This document shows, piece after piece, positions 1-9,813 of a stretch of DNA of 64,000 nucleotides (its first letter is position 1; each line of letters begins with the position of its first letter). Location of the stretch: positions 390,401,581 through 390,465,580 of the forward strand of contig NC_058518.1 in assembly GCF_904849725.1 (NCBI RefSeq). The letters run 5' to 3'. The translations under genes and the position numbers were made by a program. Origin of the DNA: Hordeum vulgare subsp. vulgare. Lineage: Eukaryota; Streptophyta; Magnoliopsida; Poales; Poaceae. Under the pieces are notes generated by a model, which made no database searches, had not been told where the DNA came from, and worked only from the letters and a program-made list of their open reading frames with translations.

Positions 1-95
1 CGTAGATCCAAATCTCCTCTCGTAGATGGACATCACCATGATAGGTCTTCGTGTGCGTAGGAATTTTTTTGTTTCCCATGCAATGTTCCCCAACA
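1..95 (-). mobile_element. End of an Angela/BARE-1/WIS-type Copia LTR, cut by the window edge
   Basis: The reverse complement starts TGTTGGGGAAC and continues through the same bases as the start of the complete LTR at 28152 (for example the CCTATCATGGTGATG stretch), with a few differences. This is the 5' end of an LTR of the Angela/BARE-1/WIS Copia group in minus orientation. The rest lies left of the window. The 5 bases to its right, taatg (96-100), would be one copy of its target-site duplication. Confidence 0.85.
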
Positions 96-410
96 TAATG
101 GTGACGCCGACGACACAACAGTAAATACTAGATTCCGCAGTACAAAGCGTGGACAGCGGAAGAAACCCTTCAAAGGGAACAGGGATGGACCAACATCATG
201 GGATAAAATCATGGAACGGCCATGCCAGATTCATGGCACCCAAGACAAACCCGCCACCCGCACCAACCGTAATTGTTGGGTGTTAAAACAGGCTGGCAAG
301 CTAGCCACTAATGAATAAACAGGGGGCCATGATGTGAAGACGACGAGGAGTCCCGTGGCCCAAACAATGGAGGCCAAAAGCAGTTCCCTCGTGAGGTCAA
401 AACTGTCAAC

Positions 411-1128
411 ATGATCTTTGTCACCCATATACCCAAAAAGGAGAGGAAACGGGCCCTTTGGGAGGTATACGCCGTAGAGCCCCTAGCACCAAAATACAAT
501 CCATGTTCGGCTTGCCCGGTCACCTTCGACCACAGGGATCATCCGACTAGTATCCGTCATGGAGGGTCAGCCACCCTGGTCCTCAACCCCATCGTTGATG
601 GTTTCCACCTCACTCGAGTCCTCATGGATGGAGGAAGTAGCCTTAATCTGATTTATTCAGATATGGTGAAAAAAGATGGGCATAGACCCATTACGAATCA
701 AACCGAACCGCACTACCTTTAAAGGAGTGATTCTAGGCATCAAAGACCGCTGCTCGGGTACAATAACACTGGAATGTTTGTTCAGTTTGCCCGACAACTT
801 CCGTAGCGAGGACTTGGTCTTCGACATCGTCCCCCTCCGTAGCGGTTACGACGCCCTGCTCGGTCGCACAACTCTCGCCCGCTTCAACACTATACCCCAC
901 TAAGCCCACATGAAGCACAAAATGCCCGAACCCAAGGGAGTCATCACTGTTAATGGCAATACACAGTGTTCTCTCCGGATTGAGGAGCATACGTCCGCAC
1001 TGGCAGCTGAGTGCCAACATGACAACAAAACTTCAAGCCATAGGCCAGCAATAAAGGCGCGGAGGGAAGGCAAGCGAGCCGGAGCTCAATCAGACCAAAC
1101 GGATACTTCTTTGGCTCAGAGTACATAG
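411..1128 (+). pseudogene. Gypsy retropepsin (protease) remnant
   Basis: The translation from 411 shows the aspartic-protease active site DGGSSLNLIY at about residues 77-86, preceded by a region typical of the gag-protease linker. The frame then shifts near 675. It continues from 676 with the flap and C-terminal part (GYDALLGRTTLARF, ending near 903). A TAA at 901-903 is followed in the same frame by 75 more codons to 1128 that still look coding. The active-site Asp-Gly-Gly-Ser is kept, but one frameshift and one stop make the gene dead. The downstream RT and integrase expected in an autonomous element are absent before 1789. The gag upstream (96-410) is not readable. Confidence 0.75.
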
Positions 1129-1788
1129 GGATACGGCTTCCACGGCATGCCCCAAACACCTTCAAGGTATGTCCCTTGTAAACACAGTTTCATCCTTGAA
1201 ATTCCATGGGCAGCCGAGGGAGCAACCCGATAGGGATTATGTGATCGGGTCAACCGAGATATGATCCAACACACCCCTACGGACCAAAGATAGGGTACCA
1301 TGAAGAACCCCAGGCGTCAAGCTGCTCCGTTTCATCAGCAGCTTCTCAAGACCCTCTACTCAAGGTCCACATGCTGATGGCAACTTGTTATAAAGGATAG
1401 TACCTCCATCCCTAGCAAGGGTAATAGATATAGTACGACCGAAAAAAGGGCGGACGTCAAGTTGCCCATGGAAGGTCGCTCGGAAAAGTTGCTTTAAAAA
1501 CTTGTATCGATAGTTACGTGTAAGAGTTGCCTTGGTGCTACAAGTTACATAAATTTATCGCACACATTATTACTTTTGTATACACATATTTCATGCTTAT
1601 CGACATTGACAGGTCAAAATTACTTTTTACACACACTAATGTGCTATCGATCATAGACCGGGGGCTTGGATGGTAACACCACCCCGATTACTATGCCGTC
1701 ACTGCTTCTTAAGTGTCCAGTCTCTCGGGTCTTGCGTTATATGCATCGGTTATGAATTATGTCTTAGGTCTACAGTTGGGTTGCCCTG
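1129..1788 (+). other. Non-coding internal sequence of the Tat-lineage element
   Basis: I see no open frame of note. There is a G-rich stretch (gaccgggggcttgg, about 1656-1671) like the PPT-type motifs of this lineage, but no LTR follows it. The sequence continues after the solo LTR at 3321. Confidence 0.5.
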
Positions 1789-3320
1789 TGATGACCCACA
1801 AGTATAGGGGATCAATCGTAGTCCTTTCGATAAGTAAGAGTGTTGAACCCAACGAGGACCAGAAGGATCTAACAAGTGGTTTTCAGCAAGGAAATATCTG
1901 CAAGCACTGAAATTATCGGTAACAAGTGATTGTGTGGTGAGATGATTCGTAGCAAGCAACAAGTAACAAAAGTAGCAACGATGCAGTAAAGTGGCCCAAT
2001 CCCTTTTGTAGCAAGGGACAAGCCTGGACAAAGTCTTATAGGAGAAAAAACGCCCCCGAGGACACACGGGAATTTCTGTCATGCTAGTTTCATCATGTTC
2101 ATATGATTCACGTTCGTTACTTTGATAGTTTGATATGTGGGTGGACCGGCGCTTGGGTACTGCCCTTACTTGGACAAGCATCCCACTTATGATTAACCCC
2201 TATCACAAGCATCTTCAACTACGAAAGAAAAATTAAGACAAAGTCTAACCATAGCATTAAACTAGTGGATCCAAATCAGCCCCTTACGAAGCAACGCATA
2301 AACTAGGGTTTAAGCTTCTGTCACTCTAGCAACCCATCATCTACTTACTACTTCCCAATGCCTTCCTCTAGGCCCAAAATAATGGTGAAGTGTTATGTAG
2401 TCGACGTTCACATAACACCACTAGAGGGAAAACAACATACAACATATCAAATTACCGAACGAATACCAAATTCACATGACTACTATTAGCATGACTTATC
2501 CCATGTCCTCAGGAACAAAAGTAACTACTCACAAAGCATAATGATATTCATGACCAGAGAGGTAATGAGTAGCATCAAGGATCTGAACATAAACTCTTCC
2601 ACCAAGTAATCCAACTAGCATCAACTACAAAGAGTAATCAACACTACTAGCAACCTTACAAGTACCAATCGTAGTCGCGAGACAGAGATTGGTTACAAGT
2701 GATGAACTATGGTTTGGAGATGAGATGGTGCTGATGAAGATGTTGATGGTGATGAGTCCCCTCCGATGAGAGGAGTGTTGGTGATGACGATGGCGATGAT
2801 TTCCCCCTCCGGGAGGGAAGTTTCCCCGGCAGGATCGTCCTGCCGGAGCTCTAGATTGGTTCTGCTCAAGTTCCGCCTCGTGGCGGTAGCGAAACCATGA
2901 AAAAGCTCATCCTTGATTTTTTTTCCTGGACGAAACCCTTCATATAGCAGAAGAGGGGGGCCAGTGGGCCAGCAGGTTGCCCACAAGCCCTCATGTCGCG
3001 GCCTGGGGGGGGGGGGTGGTCGCGCCGTGCAGGCTTGTGGCCAACCCCTGGCGCCCCTCTGGCACTTCTTCGGCCCAGTATTTTTTATAAATCCAGAAAA
3101 AAATCCTCGTTGATTTTTACGGCGTTTGGAGTTGTGCAAAATAGGTATCTCAACTTTGCTCCACTTTCAGGCCAGAATTCCAGTTGCCTCCATTCTCCCT
3201 CTTCATGTAAACCTTGCAAAATAAGAGAGAAAAGGCATAAGTATTGTACCGTGAAGTGAAATAACAGCCCAAGAAGCGATAAATATCAACATGAAAACAT
3301 GATGCAAAATGGAGGTATCA
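1789..3320 (-). mobile_element. Solo LTR, type C (Athila-like Gypsy), TSD ccctg
   Basis: The solo LTR is 1532 bp long, TG...CA on both strands, and flanked by ccctg at 1784-1788 and at 3321-3325. It matches the LTRs at 35935-37456 and 57521-59039 over its whole length, all in minus orientation. A TATA-like TATATG lies at 2941-2946 (minus). The GC-rich inverted region upstream of it (about 2975-3050) holds a run of G (about 3006-3016). No internal sequence remains, so this is the product of LTR-LTR recombination within one element. Confidence 0.9.
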
Positions 3321-3891
3321 CCCTGCTCCTGTGCTTACCTCCTTACGTTCCGCTAGTTCGGCTAAAGGGTAAAGGGAGAACCACTGCAATTGTATTGCCG
3401 GCTAGTCGGGCTAAAATTACCTAAGTGGAGAAAGCCGAAAACTGACTGTCATAATAAGTGAGAATGGTCTACAACCCGAGCTAAAAAACAAAAGGCCGTT
3501 GGAGGCTATTCCATGTTACACGGAGGGTTTACGCCTTTGTGGACCCTATGGCAGCTATTTCGAAATTCGGCTTACCCGACTACCACTAACAAACATGGGG
3601 GCTTAGGATCAACCCCCTAATTTATACTCCTAAGGCTAAGTGAAAGTGATAAAACCGCATGTCTAATTGCCTTGTTTGTGTTGAACACTACCACCTTCGG
3701 GCACCGACTCATCAGTTAAGGGCAATAGTACGGATTTTGAAACACCCCAAGTAGTATCTACCCGGGGGCTGAAGCCGACGACTCGTAACTTTCAGATTAA
3801 ATCGACCAAATGATAGGAGTCAAAATAATACACAAAACACAAATAATAAACATTACAAATATAAGTTGTTCGGAGGCACATGACAGTACAA
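3321..3891 (+). other. Non-coding internal sequence between protease remnant and antisense gene
   Basis: This continues the Tat-lineage element after the solo LTR. It has several short motifs rich in gct/cgg and a G run (tacccgggggctgaag, about 3760). I see no ORF, and the 3' end of the antisense gene follows at 3892. Confidence 0.45.
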
Positions 3892-6313
3892 TTACTCAAA
3901 GAGTACATCTTTCGAGCACTGGGCTTCTATAACTCGAGCACCCTCCGTCGCAGAGGGAAAATATAGCCCAGGGTGTCTGTGCTCCTTCCCAGCTGGTGGA
4001 GGTGCGATGGCCATCGTGAGGGGCTTCATCCCCGAATAGTGCACCACGGTCCTTGCAAAGTCCATCTGAGCTCCTTCTATGCAGATAGAACGCTTCAGGA
4101 CCTCAATCTGGGGCACGACATCAACCAACTTCTGCACTAAGCCGAAGTAACTGCTCAGCAAAGGCTCGATAGGCCATAGCTAGATACAGAGATCCTTCAT
4201 GGCTGGCTCTGCCATCCTATGCAGCTCCATGAGCTGTTTAATTTGATAACTCAGACTAGGGTTGGGCTCGGGAGTCTGAAATTGAGCCCAGAAGAGGTTC
4301 CGCTCAACATCCCCGTCATGGGACGAGTAGTGCTTGGTTGCTTCCGCCACACTCCTTGCGAGGTCCGTGAAGGCGCTTGAGGAATGCCACATCTGCATAA
4401 GAAATGCATACTGTTTCCACCAAAGGCACATTGCAATAAGTATGTGTTACGAGTTGCCATCTGCTTGGCCTGGCACACTTCTTCTCAAAGAACCTCTCTT
4501 CCACCCACTCTGATATGAGCTCGGCGGACAGCTTGGAGAGCTCAGTCGTTTGCTCCCAAAACTTCTGCTCCAAAGCCTCACATTTAGAGCTGGCTTCATG
4601 CAGCTCCTCTTGAACCTCTGCCACCTTGGCCTCATGCTTGCTGCTTTCAACCTTGATGGAGCTCAGCTGGGCAGCTGCGTGTTCGGCCGCCACCTTGTTA
4701 GTAGCGGCCTCCTTCTTGGTCTCCTCTAGTTCAACCTTGAGTTTCTCGAACTCTCTCTCCGGGGCTGCTGACCAATTCCATATCACGGGGTCAGATATTA
4801 AAACTCAGGACAGTCCTTCTTTACTTAAGGGCAGTATTTTTTTTAAAAGCACAACTTGAAGACTTACCTTGTTTTTCATCAACCCGGACATTCACATGAC
4901 TCAGCTCATCGTTAGAAACCTTCAGTTTCTGGTTCAGCTTAGCTATCTCCAGAGCGTTGGCATCAACAGCGGAGGATGAAGCATGCATGGCATCAACTTC
5001 CTGTTAATGACTCTAAGTCATTGGCAGGCTAGACACTTTGATAGGATTTACTTTGGTAGGTTGGTATAATCTCAGAATCATTTTTGTGCCTAGGAGTTGA
5101 TGTGGAACCATGGATACGCTTGTCAAACTTACCCGTGGCTCGGGGTCTGTTATACCCATAAAGGCATATAAAATATTGCAAAGGAAATTTAAAACATTAC
5201 ACAACTTACCTTAAAACCCGTCAGCAAGCCGTTGAAGGCTTCGTTTAGTCCGATGTTAATAGATTGAATACTTTTTAAGACCGCACCCATAAGGGTGCGA
5301 TGTTCTTTGGCAATAGAGGAGTCGGTTAAGGCATCCTCCATTATGGCCGGCCATCCAGCCATAGCTTGTTCTGCTGTGGGCGGCGCTGGGGGTGGCACTG
5401 AAGAAACCGGAGCATCAGGTCCCCCGAAAGCTTTCTTCGGGCAAATCTCGGAGGGAATTTGGTTCCTTTCTTCACTTGCGGAGAAGGAACCAGCCCCCTG
5501 GGTCCCAATGATCGAGGTATGGACCTCGTCCAAAATATCCTGGTCTTCGGTGACTGGTGTATCAACACCAGCAGGGACCTCTCGGTCCTCGGAGGCCGGT
5601 GTATAGACTTCGGCCAGGACCTCCCGATCCTTGGTATTTGATGTATCCGCCTCGTCCATCGCAACCTCGGTAGTGGTCGGCGGGGCCTCATGGGACATCA
5701 CGTCGACCATCTCATCCGAGGCCCGGGGAGGGGTATTGTGGGATGCGTTCCCACTCTCCGCCATCTCGCCGGGCAGCGATCCCTCCTCCGACGCCTGATC
5801 TATCGGAAGATCTCGGACCGGGCTGTGATAGGAAACAACTCAATTCTCATTATTGATAACGATTCAATATAACTTTGTTAATTTAAGAAGTGGATTCTGT
5901 ACCTCTGGGCCGGGGGCTTGATCCTAGGGGTTCGGCGAGGGATCGCCCCGAAAGCTCCCTCATCATCGGAGTACGAGCTAGCATCGAGAAGGGCAACCTT
6001 GCTCTTGCAAGGTTCCTTCGGAGCCTGAGGAGGTAGTCCCTCCTCAGCCCCCTCCGGCGCCTCCCTCTTCCTCGCCTGAAGAGAATCTCTCTCTTCCTCC
6101 TCATATGCATCCTCCCCCTCGTGGGTGGAGGAGGCATGGGTGTCCCCGAACTTGGTATCTGATGAACCCTCGAACGGAGACCCCCGCGGGTCTCCTTCTT
6201 CTTACGGGCACCACAAACGGCGCCTCTACCAGCATCAGATCCAGCACATGAGTCTGTGGTTCCTCGGGCAGGGGAGTTGGGCCGTCTATTTTCTCGGCCA
6301 GTTCCAGCCAATA

Positions 6314-6386
6314 CTGCAAAGAAGGAGGGATAGTAAGACCTTCAATAAAACAAGGACTTTGAGTGAGTATAAGAGCTTGGTCGTAC
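6314..6386 (-). other. Probable 73-bp intron in the antisense gene
   Basis: On the minus strand the sequence reads ...CCAGGAG|GTACGACC at 6386 and ...CTTCTTTGCAG|TATTGGCTGG at 6314. Removing it joins a frame ending DNTPPG to one starting YWLELAEKIDG. A good pyrimidine tract precedes the acceptor. Confidence 0.6.
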
Positions 6387-6680
6387 CTCCAGGGGGGGTA
6401 TTGTCGTCCAAGTCGGTGTCTTCATCCTCGGCCGACCACTCCTGCTGCGGTTTGAGCAGTATCCTCCACAAGTTTTCATGGGTGGCACGGTAGAACTCGA
6501 GCACCATCCAGGGCTCGTCGGGCTTGTGAGAGCACATCGGGTGGCCCCGGTGTTGGCAAGGAAGGATGTGGCGATGGAGCGTTACCTCGACTACGTCGGT
6601 CAGGTGGATGTTGGACGCATCCATCTGCTTTATGTGTTTTTGCGACAACTTCACATCTAAAGACGAGCCCAGTACAGTCC

Positions 6681-6778
6681 TTTTCTTCTCGGGGTTGTGT
6701 GATGTAGAACCGGGGCACCGGACCTGAACTTGGCAGGCATCGCCCAATTTTCTTCTCGGGGTTGTGTGATGTAGAACC
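6681..6778. repeat. 31-bp direct repeat inside the antisense gene
   Basis: The 31 bases at 6681-6711 recur exactly at 6748-6778. The offset is 67 bp, not a multiple of three. In the protein this repeats FYITQPREE in two frames and explains the frame change between the 7130 frame and the one used after 6680. Confidence 0.8.
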
Positions 6779-7370
6779 ACTCCTTCTGCCAGCCCTTGAT
6801 GGTGTCGATCAGTGTGCCCTCCAGCCATGGCATGTGACAAATCTTGCTTATCATAGCCCCACCAGAGTCGGCATGGTGGCTGCTGATCGACTTTGGATTG
6901 ACATTGAAAACTTTGAACCAAAGACCGAAGTGTGGATGAATCCACAGGAAGGCCTCGCAAATGGTGATGAAGTTGGAGATGTGCATAATGGAATTCAGGG
7001 GAAGGTCATGGAAGTCTAACCCATAATACAACATTAGACCCCTGACGAAAGGGTGAAGCGGGAAGCCCGGTCCGAGGAGGAAGTGGGGGACGAACACCAC
7101 CCACTCCTCGAGCCTTGGCATCGGTACCACCTAGTCCTTTTCCCGTGCTTGGTGGGTGATGTCAGCCGCAATATAGCCACAACGCTTCAACTCCTGGATT
7201 TCCCCTTCGGAGACATACGAGATCTCCCATTTGCCCCGAGAGCCAGAGCCCACTATTGTAGAGCTCGGAATGGAGGCGACTGGAAAAGGTGGGAGACGGA
7301 ATGGATGTGGGCGTTCGAGCTTGGAAGGAGAAGGAGCAAGGGTTTGGAATGCTTGTGATGGCATTTCCAT

Positions 7371-7809
7371 GTTTTCCCCTTTCAAGGGAGGTCACGGAGC
7401 CAAGGGTTTCACTTAATGCGCCACTAGCTCTGCCACTTCCCGAAACGACCGCACCATTGAAATGTGCGTAGGTTGGCCCAGGTTATTAATTTGAATCCCC
7501 TTAAATGCGGGACACAATCGCTTTTGTTGATATAACGTGCTCCGAGGAAAGTGGCCTCGAGCCATGGTTCGAGTTTTTCTCATTATTTGTTATCACGACT
7601 TTTTGTCAAAAGAATTGTCAGATGGATGACTATTCATCTCTCGGCCTTTAAAAGCCTTTTGATTTAATGACGTTCGTTTTTGAGAATATGACGTCGTTGG
7701 AGCGACTAAACCGATACCAGCTGAATATGGGGGGGAACTCGTCATGCAAGCCAATTTTTCTATGTGTCTGGCTGCCGAAGACCATACACATCGGTGTTGA
7801 AGGCCAGTT
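7371..7809. other. Region between the antisense gene start and the 3' LTR
   Basis: No coding potential is visible. By position it would hold the promoter and 5' UTR of the antisense gene (minus) and the last internal part of the element (plus). I could not pick out a convincing TATA box for the antisense gene. Confidence 0.4.
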
Positions 7810-7819
7810 CGGGGGCTAA
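7810..7819 (+). promoter_or_regulatory. Polypurine tract before the 3' LTR
   Basis: cgggggctaa lies directly before the LTR start tgagggag. It primes plus-strand DNA synthesis and sets the element's orientation as +. Confidence 0.65.
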
Positions 7820-8253
7820 TGAGGGAGTTCCGGATTAAGGGGTCCTCCGGCGGTCGGGTTGTCCCTTATGGGCCAATCATATGGGCCACGTCATCGAAGA
7901 CCAGATTATCTAACAACTTCATAATCAAGAAGGAAAGCTCCGAAGACTAGGCATGCACTCCAAGGCAGGAGGACCAGTTCGGCCCATCTACCCCCGATTA
8001 AAGTCGATAACATGTAACCCTAGGGGCCCTAGTGTCTATATAAACCAGAGATTCTTATGCGTAGAGGCAGGTTATCTCATCTAGGGTTTAGCTCGTATGA
8101 TCTCGAGGTAGATCAACTCCGTAACCATCGTTTACCATCAATATAATCAAGCAGATCGTAGGGTTTTACCTCCTCAAGAGGGCCCGAACCTGGGTAAACA
8201 TCATCTCCCCTCTTTCCTGCAACCCATAGATCTAAGGTTCATAGTTCGGGACC
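7820..8253 (+). repeat. 3' LTR of the Tat-lineage element, left part
   Basis: It starts TGAGGGAG and contains a TATA box at 8037-8044 (tatataaa). It is cut at 8253 by the A element. The last 34 bases of the LTR are at 16360-16393. Rejoined, the LTR is about 468 bp. Confidence 0.85.
8037..8044 (+). promoter_or_regulatory. TATA box of the Tat-lineage LTR
   Basis: tatataaa lies 218 bp into the LTR, in + orientation. Confidence 0.6.
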
Positions 8254-9813
8254 TGCTACGTCAACAAAAGTACTTCCCCGGCAATGGTGCCAGAGATCCT
8301 TCTGTGGTCTCTTGAGCTTGCGTTGGTTTTTCCCTTGAAGAGGAAAGGGTGATGCAGCACAGGAGCAGTAAGTATTTCCCTCAGTTTGAGAACCAAGGTA
8401 TCAATCCAGTAGGAGAATCTCGTCAAGTCCAGAGTACCTGCGCAAACACAAAAGAGCTTGCACCCAACGCTATAAAGGGATTGTCAATCCCTTCAAGATT
8501 GTTCGCAAAGTGAGATCTGAAGGCGGAAAGTGCAACGAAGTAAAAAGTGTAAGGCTGAAAATATGGTGTGGAGTAGACCCTGGGGGCCATAGTGTTCACT
8601 AGAGGCTTCTCTCTAAATAGTAAGTATTACGATGGGTGAACAAATTACTGTCGAGCAATTGATAGAACCTCGCAAAGTCATGACGATATCTAAGGCAATG
8701 ATCATACATATAGGCATCACGTACGAGACAAGTAGACCGATACTTTCTGCATCTACTACTATTACTCCACACATCGACCGCTATCCAGCATGCATCTAGT
8801 GTATTGAGTTAATGACGAATAGAGTAACGCCTTAAGCAAGATGACATGATGTAGAGGGATAATCTCAAACCAATGATGAAAACCCCATCTTTTTACCCTT
8901 GATGGCAACAACACGATACGTGCCTCGCTACCCCTTCTATCACCGGGTGAGGTCACCGCACAGTATGAACCCAAAACCAAGCACTTCTCCCATTGCAAGA
9001 ATCATAGATCTAGTTGGCCAGAAAAAACTCACAACTCGAAGAGAATTACAAGGATATGAAATCATGCATAAGAGAGATCAGAAGAAACTCAAATAAGATT
9101 CATAGATAATCTGATCATAAATCCACAATTCATCGGATCTCGACAAACACACCGCAAAAGAAGATTACATCGGATAGATCTCCATGAAGATCATGTAGAA
9201 CTTTGTATTGAAGATCCAAGAGAGAGAAGAAGCCATCTAGTTACTAGCTATGGACCCGTAGGTCTATGGTGAACTACTCACGCATCATCGAAGAGGTCAT
9301 GGTGTTGATGAAGAAGCCCTCCGTATCCGAATCCCCCCTCCGGCAGGGCACCAGAACATGCCCCAGATGGGATCTTGCGGAGACACAAGCTTGCGGCGGC
9401 AGAAAAGTACTTCCGATGATCTCCTCAATTTTTGTGGAATTTTTGGGGATATATAGCCGCAAAACCTAGGGCAAAGGAGGTCCAGGGGGCCCACAAGACT
9501 GAGGGCCGCGGCCTCCCCCTGGCCACGGGGTGGGGGCTTGTGGGGCCCCTAGGGACCCCCTGCCTTGGATCTCAAGTCTCCTGATCTTCTTCCGTTATGA
9601 AAAAAATCTTTTCCGGGATTTTATTCCGTTTGGACTTTGTTTAAAATTCTCCTCTGAAAGGGGTAAAAAACATGGAAAAACAGGAACTGGCACTTGGCAC
9701 TGAGTTAATAAGTTAGTCCCAAAAAATATATAAAAGGCATGCAAAACATCCAAAGTTTGACAAGATAATAGCATGAAACCATCAAAAATTATAGATACGT
9801 TGGAGACGTATCA
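8254..9813 (-). repeat. 3' LTR of the type A element
   Basis: The LTR is 1560 bp and reads TGATACGTCTCCAACG...GTAGCA on the minus strand. The TATA-like TATATAT is at 9449-9455 (minus). A GC-rich inverted repeat with arms around ccacaag/cttgtgg lies at about 9489-9545, upstream of the TATA box in the reading direction. The last 56 bp in reading direction (8254-8309) are an extension that carries a PBS-like copy. Confidence 0.93.

Larger units (their letters stand above)
3892..7370 (-). pseudogene. Spliced antisense gene of a Tat-lineage element (PF04195-type 'putative gypsy type transposon' protein)
   Basis: I place the start at ATG 7368-7370 (minus). The first exon encodes a block typical of the PF04195 family (EEWVVFVPHF, HPFVRGLM, YYGLDFHDLP, GGAMISK, about 7110-6780). 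A TAG at 7131-7133 and a frame change caused by the repeat at 6681-6778 break it. After an intron (6314-6386) come a Pro/Ala/Glu-rich acidic region (5764-5212), a predicted coiled coil (4786-4500, LEETKKEAATNKVAAEHAA) and a conserved C-terminus with SYFGLVQKLVD, CIEGAQMDFAR and CSKDVLFE. It ends at the stop at 3892. GTAAG-type donors on the minus strand near 5210, 5132 and 4866 indicate more introns. The family is common in grass genomes as an antisense passenger of Gypsy elements. Its function is not known. This copy looks dead. Confidence 0.7.

Noticed and set aside
3003..3016. Run of G as a regulatory G-quadruplex
   Set aside because: A single homopolymer-like run within a solo LTR. The other C LTRs have shorter runs at this place, so it is probably slippage.
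5295..5606. 103-codon + strand ORF
   Set aside because: It is the complement of the acidic part of the antisense gene (5764-5189), which matches a known protein family.
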